A stretch of DNA of 64,000 nucleotides from G965200765 sp965203865 (GTDB lineage Bacteria > Pseudomonadota > Gammaproteobacteria > Arenicellales > JAJDZL01), in the NCBI GenBank assembly GCA_965203865.1, contig OZ241916.1:2790001-2854000 (forward strand), given 5' to 3'. Each line of letters begins with the position of its first letter. The first letter of the stretch is position 1. A model generated the notes under the pieces. It saw only the letters and a list, made by a program, of their open reading frames with translations, was not told where the DNA came from and ran no database searches. Shown here in pieces: positions 34,460-42,952 of this stretch. The translations under genes were made by a program, and so were the position numbers.

Positions 34460-35401
34460 TCAGGAGGTTGGGGGAATATAAATGTCTTTCGGAGGACCAC
34501 GAAAAACATGATCATGGTGCCATTTCAGATGCTTGATTTCCGGATACTTGGATCTGCTATGTGGAAGGCTGATCAATTGACCGCTAAATCTCTCAACATA
34601 GTATTGTAAAGCAGCTCCTCCATGAAGTTGTTCAGATATCAAAATTCTAAAGTCATCTGCTATTGTAAGAGCACCATGGTCAAATGCTTTGTGATGGTTC
34701 GCACATAGAGCAACACCGTTCATCACTTCATCAGAACCATCATGACTCTTCCAGCGGATATGAGCTGCTTCAAGTCCAAAACTTTGGCCGCCCAAATACA
34801 TATCGAACTCGCAAATACTGCATTTCCACCCATAAGCGTCCAACACTCTCTTTCTGAACTTTGGATCTCTTGCTCTACTACTTGAGATTCCGGCTAAAGA
34901 CAGTCCCACGCTATCAAGAATTTCTTTGTGTAGACTAACCGTGAAATGCTCATCCAATGTGTGCTGGGCTACGCGAATCAGAAATGCTTCATCTCCCTTT
35001 AGTAAATCGTAAATATTTCTGTTGAATCCGCCGCAAGCTTTAACCGCAGTAAGCACTTTCCTGGACGGTTTTCTGGAGGGAAACAGTTTGGAAATTTCTT
35101 CACTGCCAGGAACTTCCCAAATTTCATCACTCCTAAGATGCCAAAATGGCAATTGCGGTTCTACATTTTTCGACACGCCGTACTTTACAAGCAGTTCCTT
35201 TAACGGTTTCTCTGTCTCTTTGTATGGTAGAAGACGGTCCTTTTCATGCTGGATGCTTGCTAATGCCAGCAAAATCAACAAAGGCTTGTGGGGTGCGCGT
35301 CGACCATCCACTTTCGCGGTTTTCAATTCAGAAATCTTCGCGAGTAGAAAGTCACGAAGATCTTCTCGTAGAATCAAGTTGTCGTAAGTATCGCGTTTCA
35401 A
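34460..35401 (-). CDS. SBD-HNH-type restriction endonuclease (phosphorothioated-DNA family)
   Basis: The 313-residue protein starts at TTG 35401. The sulfur-binding-type N-terminus has RRAPHKPLLILLALASIQHE, LKELLVKYG and PQLPFWHLRSDEIWEVPG. The C-terminal HNH is complete: CSICEFDMYLGG, LEAAHIRWKSHDG, MNGVALCANHHKAFDHGAL, and the family ending LKWHHDHVFRG. Members of this family cut DNA carrying phosphorothioate and sometimes 5-methylcytosine. No dnd genes are in the window, which suits an enzyme that attacks modified foreign DNA. It forms a tandem pair with the degenerate copy. Confidence 0.85.
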   Translation of the reverse strand: MKRDTYDNLILREDLRDFLLAKISELKTAKVDGRRAPHKPLLILLALASIQHEKDRLLPYKETEKPLKELLVKYGVSKNVEPQLPFWHLRSDEIWEVPGSEEISKLFPSRKPSRKVLTAVKACGGFNRNIYDLLKGDEAFLIRVAQHTLDEHFTVSLHKEILDSVGLSLAGISSSRARDPKFRKRVLDAYGWKCSICEFDMYLGGQSFGLEAAHIRWKSHDGSDEVMNGVALCANHHKAFDHGALTIADDFRILISEQLHGGAALQYYVERFSGQLISLPHSRSKYPEIKHLKWHHDHVFRGPPKDIYIPPTS

Positions 35402-35811
35402 TTTAATTTTTCCAGCAAAACCTGCAATACTGAAAAAGCAACATTATCAGGTTTTACATCATCTCCCGCCTGATAAAAAAACAATTAGTAGCTCGCCGAA
35501 ATTTTCTATATTTTAATCCTACATCAACCAATGCTTTTCTTTTATTAATTGCCGTACGGTGATTAACATCAATCATGGTAATACATCTCCCCGGATGTTT
35601 AAGCTTGGACTTTTGTCCACTGCCCCATTTTCTTGTATCAATTTAACAAGTTCAACACTGATTTATTCAAAATTCAACTTAGCGGTTTTAAAAAATCAAA
35701 TAAATCTAACTGTTTTTCATAATATTCCCAAAAAATAATAATATTTCACATTTGGTAACTGTTTTTCATGTCATAATATGAAGTAGCAGGAACTTTCTGA
35801 ATTCCAAAAAA
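35402..35811. other. 410-bp AT-rich intergenic region before fic
   Basis: No gene is seen. It separates the leftward SBD-HNH pair from the rightward fic gene and must hold both promoters. A pair of direct repeats lies near its right end (listed separately). Long A/T tracts such as AAAAAATAATAATATTTCA occur around 35729-35747. Confidence 0.7.
35707..35769. repeat. Two 14-bp direct repeats TAACTGTTTTTCAT upstream of fic
   Basis: Exact copies at 35707-35720 and 35756-35769, spaced 49 bp start to start. They lie 43-105 bp before the fic start. Repeats on one face of the helix at this distance suggest binding sites for a regulator. A role in fic control is inferred only from position. Confidence 0.55.
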
Positions 35812-37362
35812 GTGTCATTACATCGGTATAAGACAGAATCAATTCGCCAATTCCGGGAATTTCCGCTACTGGATAGTAGTAGTGCGACCTTGGCTGGATA
35901 TGCCGAACTGATTGTGCAGTATTCTCTATCTGTACCCGCCCCAGACTATTTGTGTGCTATTGGCACCAAGCACAAAATGCACCAAAACGGGCACTGGAGA
36001 ATTTTCACACCTCGACATAAGCCGAAGAGCAGCTTGTTTGATCATTTAACATTTGCCTTGAAATATGAAGGCGTTGACCTTGGTGTGCTTAAAGCTTTGT
36101 TTGGGGAGATTCAGCCTGAAACCATAATTGAGATAGTCCAAGCCCGTCCAACTAGCGCATACAGTCGCAGAATTTGGTTTTTGTATGAATGGTTGCTCAA
36201 TACCGAGCTCGACCTGGATAGTGCAACAAAAGGAAATTATATTCCCCTTCTCAATGATGCCATTCAATACGCGGGACCGGTGCGTAATTCGAAACGCCAT
36301 CGGGTGCGTAACAACCTGCCGGGAACTCGCGAATATTGTCCTCTTGTCAGACGTACTGAGAAACTTGATCGCTTTATTCAAATGGATCTTTCGCACGCCG
36401 CCAGAACTCAATTAAACGCAACCTCGAAAAATTTATTAGATCGTGCAACTGCGTTTCTTTTGTTGGAAGATTCCAGAGCATCCTATGCGATAGAAGGTGA
36501 ATCGCCACCCCACAACAGAATTGAGCGATGGGGGAAAATCATTGGTGAAGCAGGTCAGCAAAAATTAACAATCGAAATGCTTGGGGAACTGCAAAAAGTT
36601 GTTCTTGCAGACAATCGCTTTGTATTTCACGGATACCGGATTGAAGGCGGCTTTATCGGTGAACATGACCGAGTAACAGGATTTCCAATTCCTGCGCACG
36701 TTTCAGCTCGGGCCGAAGACCTTGATTCTCTGCTATCAGGATTGGTTGAAACATACCGACTTCTTTTAGAGAGTGATTACAACCCGGTATTAATGTCAGC
36801 TTTGATTGCTTTTGGATTTGTTTTTATTCATCCATTTGAAGATGGTAACGGTCGCATCCATCGATATCTGATTCATCATGTACTTGGCGAAAGCGAATTT
36901 GTCGCCAAAGAATTTGTGTTTCCTGTATCTGCAATCATTCTGAGCCGAATTGATAGATATAAAAAAGTTCTTGAGCACTACTCAAAGCCCAGACTGGATT
37001 TGATTGAGTGGAGACCCACCCCAAAAAACAATATAGAAGTTCTAGGCGATACTATTGATTTGTATCGTTATTTTGATGCGACTGTACAAGCAGAATTTCT
37101 CTTTGAATGCGTAGCTGAAACCGTAGATAAGATCCTGCCGGAAGAGATTGATTACTTGCAGAAGTATGATTTGCTTAGCGAATTCATCAAGAATTATATT
37201 GGCTTGCCCGACAAGTCCATTAGCCTGTTGATTCGATTTCTTGATCAAAATAACGGGAAACTATCGAAACGTGCGCGCAGTAAAGAATTTATTCAACTTA
37301 CAGATGGCGAAATTCAACTCATTGAAAGTAAGTTCCATGAAATATTCAGAGGAGATATTTGA
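35812..37362 (+). CDS. Fic-domain protein with built-in inhibitory helix
   Basis: The 516-residue protein starts at GTG 35812. The Fic core is FGFVFIHPFEDGNGRIHRYLI, an intact HxFx(D/E)GNGRxxR motif for AMP transfer. About 130 residues earlier, SRASYAIEGESPP matches the inhibitory [S/T]xxxE[G/N] motif, with Glu positioned to block ATP in the resting state (class II Fic). An IEGGFIGEHDRVTGFPIP segment is the substrate flap. The first 180 residues form a family-specific N-terminal region, and a helical C-terminal segment follows the core. It sits among restriction genes, which supports a defence or stress role without proving it. Confidence 0.88.
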   Translation: MSLHRYKTESIRQFREFPLLDSSSATLAGYAELIVQYSLSVPAPDYLCAIGTKHKMHQNGHWRIFTPRHKPKSSLFDHLTFALKYEGVDLGVLKALFGEIQPETIIEIVQARPTSAYSRRIWFLYEWLLNTELDLDSATKGNYIPLLNDAIQYAGPVRNSKRHRVRNNLPGTREYCPLVRRTEKLDRFIQMDLSHAARTQLNATSKNLLDRATAFLLLEDSRASYAIEGESPPHNRIERWGKIIGEAGQQKLTIEMLGELQKVVLADNRFVFHGYRIEGGFIGEHDRVTGFPIPAHVSARAEDLDSLLSGLVETYRLLLESDYNPVLMSALIAFGFVFIHPFEDGNGRIHRYLIHHVLGESEFVAKEFVFPVSAIILSRIDRYKKVLEHYSKPRLDLIEWRPTPKNNIEVLGDTIDLYRYFDATVQAEFLFECVAETVDKILPEEIDYLQKYDLLSEFIKNYIGLPDKSISLLIRFLDQNNGKLSKRARSKEFIQLTDGEIQLIESKFHEIFRGDI

Positions 37363-37522
37363 AAGCCATTGATGAAACTTGAGTTATGAGCAGCCGGTAA
37401 AACATACCGTTTGCAAGCTACGGTTCAATTAACTTGCCCGCTTTCAAAATCTGTCCGGCAGAGTAATCGCCCTTTTCCCTCGCGGTCATGGAAGCAGTCT
37501 TTACGCGAAGCAGGAGAAATTT

Positions 37523-38284
37523 TCAGTTCGCATAATCGGGCATGTTACGTTCTACCATTCGAATCCAGCCGCCCCATTCAAGCCGCCCATCATAGTGATA
37601 TTCTTCGGCGTTGTACATGCTTTCGGCTATCAAATCAGCATTTTCATCCGAGATTTCATGCAATTCTTCATTGGTTGCCATAGCTGATACCTGCAAATCG
37701 CAGGCTTGTGCCAAGTAAAAGGTAAAAAAGAAAGCTTCAGCCGGAGTTGTCCCAATTGCATAGAAGCCATGATTGTTAGTAAGCGAGACCTTCTTGCCGC
37801 GGAACATTTTTTTGAAATTGTCGCGGAAATTCTCGTCTTCAACAAACACATAAGGCCAATAAGCCAGCAATGGCCGAATAAAAAGTGCTGGTTGACTCAA
37901 TGCTCGTAGCCCGCACTTTTGCGTCGCTACAATAGCAACGGACTTGGCATGTGCATGAATCAGACAGTTTATTTCAGGCCTGTCCTCGAATATCGGTGCA
38001 CCGAGATTGAGAAGACCGCCATTGAGCCCTCCGATTTCACCCAGTTTCATTTTTTCTCCGGTATGAACATCCACTCCATCATGGTCAATTCGTATCAGGC
38101 TACTTGCAGTAACTTCTTCAAAGAAATCGCCAAGCCTATGCGTGATCATGTGCTCGGATTTTTCTGAACTGCGCAAAATTACGGCTTGATTTGCTGCATC
38201 CTGCATTCGATGCAATGCAATTAACCGGCAAAGTGCGGCAACATTTTTACGATCGTTCCACTCTAAATCTGAATACGCTTTCAT
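37523..38284 (-). CDS. Class II aldolase/adducin-family protein
   Basis: The ATG at 38284 (MKAYSDLEWNDRKNVAALCR) overlaps the stop of the upstream dioxygenase-like gene as ATGA, so an earlier reading start at 38347 is rejected. The family's metal site is visible in NCLIHAHAKSVAIVATQ (HxH) and a third histidine in LTNNHGFYAIG; ITHRLGDFFEEV and GEIGGLNGG lie before. The family cleaves or dehydrates sugar phosphates and related acids using a divalent metal. About 253 residues is normal. It likely acts with the dioxygenase in a small catabolic operon of unknown substrate. Confidence 0.85.
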   Translation of the reverse strand: MKAYSDLEWNDRKNVAALCRLIALHRMQDAANQAVILRSSEKSEHMITHRLGDFFEEVTASSLIRIDHDGVDVHTGEKMKLGEIGGLNGGLLNLGAPIFEDRPEINCLIHAHAKSVAIVATQKCGLRALSQPALFIRPLLAYWPYVFVEDENFRDNFKKMFRGKKVSLTNNHGFYAIGTTPAEAFFFTFYLAQACDLQVSAMATNEELHEISDENADLIAESMYNAEEYHYDGRLEWGGWIRMVERNMPDYAN

Positions 38285-39477
38285 ACACTGTACCCCTCTT
38301 GAGATTTTGTTTTTTCGCGAATGATTGCCCGTCGCCGGGATAGCCATGCGTCCTTATGCAGATAGCAACCTTGCAAATGCCGCTCGCCCGTTTCTGGATC
38401 AAATAGCAAGCGAGTGTGCAGAATACGCCGATTATTGAACAGAATGGCGATACCGGGAGCAAAGGGAAAAATTAATCGGTATTTTGGGTCCTTGGCAGAA
38501 GCAAGAAAACGACGCAAAGCTCGAAATGCCGGCTCCACCAAGTCAAAGTCGCACATCAGCGGTGCCCGGCTGAATGTAGCCAACCGCACCTCAGTAACTT
38601 CATGGTGCTCATCTGTTACAAATATCGGCGGTGCAAAGCGTGCATCTGCCGAACCGCCTGCACGGTTAACGTGCTCCCATTTCACACTGCTCAAAAGTTC
38701 AAAATCCTCGGGAGAGTCATTCTTTATGTCCCGGGCAATGCGAAAGCCGTCAATCAAGACACTTTCGCCCCCTGTAACCGAGTGTTTCAAACAATGCAGA
38801 ATTTGCAATCCAGGCGGCACTTCAAAATTTGGCAAGTCGGTATGCGCTTGCAACGGCAGAGCTGTATAGGCGGTGCTATGAGCACCGGGAACAACCTTTA
38901 CATCGTAAATGCGACCCCAGTGAGTTTCGTACAAAGGTCCGATACGCTCTCCAACTTTGGCGACTGTTCCAAGTGCATCTCCCAAATTGGTCAGAATACA
39001 AATTCCTGCAGTGGCAAGCGAATTCAAGACTTCCAGCACAACACTGTCATCGGACATAAAGGCTTGGCCATCATGGTGCTGCGGGGACCAGTTAACGTCT
39101 TCCCAGATTACGGGCTGCAAATCAAATTCGGGACTCTTGCCATTTGAATAGTCGTAACTGCGTAGCCAGCCGGGGTGGTATCTGCTAACATGCTTATCCG
39201 GCGACCATACAATCTTGAGGGCACCGGCTACGTCTATCTCAACTTTCTCGACCGCCAAATTTTCTGGAAATTCGTCGACTTCGAATAACTGCTCATGGCT
39301 GTGCTGGTTGGCACAGTCAGGACAGGCGCAATTGTCTCGCAACCAGATTCCGTGATAACGACTTGCCCTACCATCTTGCCATGTCACGTTTACGACCTTT
39401 CCAGACAACTCGGCCGAAGCAATTGGAACTCCAGTTGGCCAAACATTATCATCAGGGGTAGCGGGCAAAACTGTCAT
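38281..39477 (-). CDS. Gamma-butyrobetaine-hydroxylase-like Fe(II)/2-oxoglutarate dioxygenase
   Basis: The N-terminal 100 residues form a DUF971-type zinc domain: CACPDCANQHSHEQL holds three cysteines and a histidine, after GIWLRDN. The TauD-type core has LPLQAHTDLPNFEVPPGLQI with the iron-binding HxD, and NNRRILHTRLLFDPETGERH with the distal histidine and 2-oxoglutarate arginine. This two-domain layout is that of BBOX1/TMLH enzymes that hydroxylate trimethylated amines. Carnitine synthesis is rare in bacteria, so a catabolic substrate is likelier. The start is ATG 39477; a TTG lies 6 nt before. It overlaps the aldolase-like gene by 4 nt. Confidence 0.88.
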   Translation of the reverse strand: MTVLPATPDDNVWPTGVPIASAELSGKVVNVTWQDGRASRYHGIWLRDNCACPDCANQHSHEQLFEVDEFPENLAVEKVEIDVAGALKIVWSPDKHVSRYHPGWLRSYDYSNGKSPEFDLQPVIWEDVNWSPQHHDGQAFMSDDSVVLEVLNSLATAGICILTNLGDALGTVAKVGERIGPLYETHWGRIYDVKVVPGAHSTAYTALPLQAHTDLPNFEVPPGLQILHCLKHSVTGGESVLIDGFRIARDIKNDSPEDFELLSSVKWEHVNRAGGSADARFAPPIFVTDEHHEVTEVRLATFSRAPLMCDFDLVEPAFRALRRFLASAKDPKYRLIFPFAPGIAILFNNRRILHTRLLFDPETGERHLQGCYLHKDAWLSRRRAIIREKTKSQEGYSV

Positions 39478-39709
39478 TTTCAAGCACAGTTGTAGTTGGT
39501 TATACTATTCTCAAAATAATTACCCTGTATGATCGATATATTGTAAACTGTTTATAAAGATACCAAGCATAGTATATGAGAAAGCATTCTATCAAAATTC
39601 CACACACTTCTCACAGTTGGAACCGTATTTTCAGTATGAGAAAAGCACAAAATTTCAGAGTATGAAAATCCAACCACAATTGCTTTTTTATCAAGCAGAC
39701 ATTTACAAC

Positions 39710-40510
39710 ATGACTTCAGCTACTTACGACTCTAATAGAAACCAGCTCTATGAAGGTGACATCCTGGAAATGCTACAAGGATTACCGGAAAATAGTGTGG
39801 ACATGATCTTTGGAGACCCTGACTACAATGTTGGCATAGATTATGCCGGTAAAAAATATACGAAAAATTTTGAAGAGTACATAGATTGGTACATTGAGTT
39901 AACAAAGGAAAGCATGAGAGTTCTGAAAAAAGACGGCAATGCTTTCATGATGAACTATCCGAAGCAAAACGCACACTTGCGAGTGAAATTCCTGGATTGC
40001 AATTACCCGCTTACAACAGAATATGTCTGGGTCTATAACACCAACGTAGGACACTCCCCAAAAAGGTTCACAAACGCACACAGAAGCATACTTCACATTC
40101 GAGCGTCAAAAGACAATAGATTCTATAAAAACCAGGTTGCTCAGCCGTACAAGAACCCGACAGACAGAAGAATAAAGGAAAAATTAAGAAATGGTGCGCT
40201 AGGGCGTATGCCATACTCTTGGCTAGAGTTCAATCTGGTGAAGAATGTTAGTAAAGAAAAAACATTGCACGCATGTCAAATTCCGCAAGCATTGTCGGAA
40301 CTCCTGATAAAGTCCTGTACTTTAAAGAACGATACTGTCTTGATACTATTCGGAGGAAGCGGGGCAGAATTGGAGGTGTGCAAAGATCTGGAAAGATACT
40401 ATATTTCTGCTGAAGCCCATCCAAAGTACTACAAGCTAATACAGGAACGCCTGAAAAATGGTGAAATCCCGCACAAATACAAACTAAAAAAAGGGAAGAA
40501 GGCTATCTGA
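39710..40510 (+). CDS. Solitary beta-class DNA methyltransferase (N6-adenine or N4-cytosine)
   Basis: The ATG at 39710 (MTSATYDSNRNQLYEGDILE) is chosen; in-frame starts at 39662 and 39617 would add unrelated residues. Motif IV is FGDPDYNVGIDY, a variant of DPPY, and the SAM motif FGGSGAELEVC lies near the C-terminus, an order that defines beta-class enzymes. WLEFNLVKNVSKEK and ACQIPQALSELLIKSC separate them. No restriction endonuclease gene is adjacent, so it could be an orphan regulator, a defence partner of the nearby modification-dependent nucleases, or a mobile gene. The target sequence is unknown. Confidence 0.87.
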   Translation: MTSATYDSNRNQLYEGDILEMLQGLPENSVDMIFGDPDYNVGIDYAGKKYTKNFEEYIDWYIELTKESMRVLKKDGNAFMMNYPKQNAHLRVKFLDCNYPLTTEYVWVYNTNVGHSPKRFTNAHRSILHIRASKDNRFYKNQVAQPYKNPTDRRIKEKLRNGALGRMPYSWLEFNLVKNVSKEKTLHACQIPQALSELLIKSCTLKNDTVLILFGGSGAELEVCKDLERYYISAEAHPKYYKLIQERLKNGEIPHKYKLKKGKKAI

Positions 40511-40600
40511 CCGATTTGTTCACAGCTCTATATTCCGTGCTGTCTATCGGCTCAAGCGGAGCCGACAAGTCTGTAATTGCCTGGCGAACAACCTGAACAT

Positions 40601-41587
40601 TCAACTAAAGGAAATTACTGCAGATCCGTTAATTCGCCCCTGCCGGATGTCCTCAATTGCTTGATTCACATCATCCAGCCTATATAGCCGAACTTCACTT
40701 TGTATTGGAATTTGAGCAGCCAAATCAAGAAATTCTTCTCCGTCGCGTCTGGTTAAATTCGCGACCGAGCGTATTGTACGTTCTCCCCACAGCAAATCAT
40801 ACGAAAACGATGGTATTTCGCTCATGTGAATACCCGCACAAACTACAACACCGCCTTTTCGAACCGCGCGAAGAGCCTTCGGTACCAAGTTGCCGACTGG
40901 TGCAAATATGATCGCAGCATCCAGTGCGCGAGGAGGAATTTCGTCTGAACTACCAGCCCATTCTGCTCCCATCTTGCAAGCAAACGATTGGGTATTTTTA
41001 TCGCCTTCCCGGGTAAACGCATAGATTTTACGATTCTGATAACATGCCAATTGAATCAACAAGTGGGCAGCGGCTCCAAATCCGTAGAATCCGATCGTTT
41101 CTGCGTTGTCTAGCATTTGATAGGAACGGTAGCCAATCAGGCCTGCACATAATAGAGGGGCGGCTTGTTCAGCTTCAAACAGTTCGGGAATCGGAAAACA
41201 GAATTGTTCTTCAGCCAGGCAATATTCAGCAAAGCCGCCATTCAGGTGATAGCCGGTAAACTTTGCTGAATCACACAGATTTTCCTGCTCTGCCAAGCAA
41301 AAATCACATTGACCGCAAGTGCTTCCTAGCCATGGAATCCCAACTCTTTGCCCGATGTAAAATCTACTGGTTTTGGTTTGGAGTTCTACAATCTCCCCGA
41401 CGATTTGATGGCCAGGAATTATCGGTAATTTGGTCTTGGGCAAATCCCCGTCAACAATATGCAAGTCAGTCCGGCAAACCCCGCAGGCAATCACTTTTAC
41501 AAGAAGTTCACCTGTACTGGCTTGCGGTGTTTCTACATTTTCGATTTGTAAGGGTTTGCCAATTTCTTTCAGGAATGCCGCTCGCAT
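40601..41587 (-). CDS. Zinc-dependent alcohol dehydrogenase
   Basis: The catalytic-zinc site is visible in ACGVCRTDLHIVDGDLP with Cys and the GHQIVGEIVEL histidine-glutamate, and the structural zinc in CGQCDFCLAEQENLCDS with four cysteines. The NAD(P) fold (TIGFYGFGAAAHLLIQLACY) has a GFGAAA motif. At 328 residues it fits the AdhA-like subgroup acting on medium-chain or aromatic alcohols. Start is taken at ATG 41587; a TTG lies 3 nt before. It stands alone, 56 nt from the MaoC gene. Confidence 0.9.
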   Translation of the reverse strand: MRAAFLKEIGKPLQIENVETPQASTGELLVKVIACGVCRTDLHIVDGDLPKTKLPIIPGHQIVGEIVELQTKTSRFYIGQRVGIPWLGSTCGQCDFCLAEQENLCDSAKFTGYHLNGGFAEYCLAEEQFCFPIPELFEAEQAAPLLCAGLIGYRSYQMLDNAETIGFYGFGAAAHLLIQLACYQNRKIYAFTREGDKNTQSFACKMGAEWAGSSDEIPPRALDAAIIFAPVGNLVPKALRAVRKGGVVVCAGIHMSEIPSFSYDLLWGERTIRSVANLTRRDGEEFLDLAAQIPIQSEVRLYRLDDVNQAIEDIRQGRINGSAVISFS

Positions 41588-41643
41588 CAACTAACACCAG
41601 ACGAAAGCAATTTGAATTCGTTGCCTGGACTTTAATTCTATTA

Positions 41644-42084
41644 CTAAGCCGCTTGTTTTCGTCGAATAATCTGGTGAACGATAACTGTCATAACCGTCTC
41701 GGAATTCTGATTGACCATACTGCAGAATATGTCGACATAACCGCGATCTGATTTGGTTTCAGATTCGCGTACGCTTTTTACCTCAGCTTCCATGTGCAAT
41801 GTGTCGCCGGGGCGAACCGGACGCAGCCATCGAAGTTCATCCATGCCAGGAGATCCCATCCCTTGTTTCAAGTATCCGTCTTGAATGTACATCCGGAAAA
41901 CCAGTGCCATTGTTTGGAACCCGCTTGCAATCAGTCCCTTGAACTGAGTTTTCTTCGACGCTTCAACATCCATGTGAAACGGCTGCGGGTCATATTGCAT
42001 TGCAAATCTGATGATTTCACTTTCGGTAAATGTTACACCGGAAGTAACAAACTTGTCCCCAACCCTGAACTCTTCAAAATACAT
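41644..42084 (-). CDS. MaoC-family (R)-enoyl-CoA hydratase-like protein
   Basis: The single hotdog domain of 146 residues carries the catalytic Asp and His in AMQYDPQPFHMDVEASK, with FKGLIASGFQTMALVFR as hydration motif 2 region and MDELRWLRPVRPGDTL after it. MaoC proteins hydrate trans-2-enoyl-CoA. This one lies 16 nt downstream of the Fe-S protein gene and before the alcohol dehydrogenase gene on the same strand. The substrate is not readable. Confidence 0.9.
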   Translation of the reverse strand: MYFEEFRVGDKFVTSGVTFTESEIIRFAMQYDPQPFHMDVEASKKTQFKGLIASGFQTMALVFRMYIQDGYLKQGMGSPGMDELRWLRPVRPGDTLHMEAEVKSVRESETKSDRGYVDIFCSMVNQNSETVMTVIVHQIIRRKQAA

Positions 42085-42100
42085 GCCTGTTTCTCCGAAT

Positions 42101-42808
42101 TTAAACTTTTGAATTTGATTTGAAGTACCACCGAAGCGACACCAGTGAGCGGTCGTAATGATAATTCAATTGATCTTTCGTATAACGAAATTCAGATCCA
42201 ACCGGACAGCGAACTCGTGCCAAGCATTGCCGTGCACACGGCGAGTTTTCCTTATCCCTGAATCCAAAACACTTGTCCAGGTCAAAATCGCCGATGTTTC
42301 CAACAGCATTTGCCGGACACGCTGATTGGCAGGGTTTTTCGATACAGCTTAGGCACGGATGCTCTGTCGCCATTAGCTCTGTTGGCGGTAATTTAACACT
42401 TACCAGCATCAAAACGCGATAGGCAAACCAAAGCCCAAATTTTGGATGTATTCCTACTCTCATGGGAGACATGTGGCTCCAGCCAGCCAGTGTCCCGAAT
42501 TCTGGCAGTGAAACCAGGTATTCATTCGACGGATAGAGCAGTTTTGATTCTGCCTGCAAATACTCTTTGGCGAAAGTCACCGCAACTTTTGAACTGAAAG
42601 AATCCACCGGATCCGGAAACATCATCCCGTCCAGTTTCATTGCTTCCCAGAGTGCACTTCCGGCATTGGCCATCAATACCGTACTGGGATATTCCCGCTC
42701 ATCCAGATCAGGCAAGGCAGGAGTGATCAAGTGCTTTACTTTGTCGGTATCAAAAATGCAGAGCATGTTGATACCGCTCGATTCAAGAAATTCGTTTCCT
42801 AAAGACAT
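42101..42808 (-). CDS. Cysteine-rich Fe-S protein of unknown role (235 aa)
   Basis: About residues 145-210 carry CLSCIEKPCQSACPANAV and DLDKCFGFRDKENSPCARQC, with further cysteine in VRCPVG, a pattern of one or two 4Fe-4S clusters as in bacterial ferredoxin domains and QueG-like enzymes. The N-terminal part shows LPDLDEREYPSTVLMANAGS and GMMFPDPVDSFSSKVAV. The C-terminus YTKDQLNYHYDRSLVSLRWY is distinctive. No membrane segments are seen. The arrangement (16 nt before the MaoC gene) suggests a linked electron-transfer step, but the function is unknown. Confidence 0.75.
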   Translation of the reverse strand: MSLGNEFLESSGINMLCIFDTDKVKHLITPALPDLDEREYPSTVLMANAGSALWEAMKLDGMMFPDPVDSFSSKVAVTFAKEYLQAESKLLYPSNEYLVSLPEFGTLAGWSHMSPMRVGIHPKFGLWFAYRVLMLVSVKLPPTELMATEHPCLSCIEKPCQSACPANAVGNIGDFDLDKCFGFRDKENSPCARQCLARVRCPVGSEFRYTKDQLNYHYDRSLVSLRWYFKSNSKV

Positions 42809-42952
42809 AATGAGCTAACTTTTTGGAGCATGACGAATACCAGCCATTAAAATTTCAGATTTGGCTTGATGAATTAAATTCAAAAATACAAGATAATAAA
42901 TGATGCAATCAGCCTTGCATAATACTCTAACACTTATTTAACTGAACTCAGA

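Noticed and set aside
35707..35769. Possible CRISPR array
   Set aside because: Only two 14-bp copies with one spacer and no cas genes; treated as regulatory repeats.
28901..40510. Integrated prophage
   Set aside because: No integrase, capsid, terminase or lysis genes are present.
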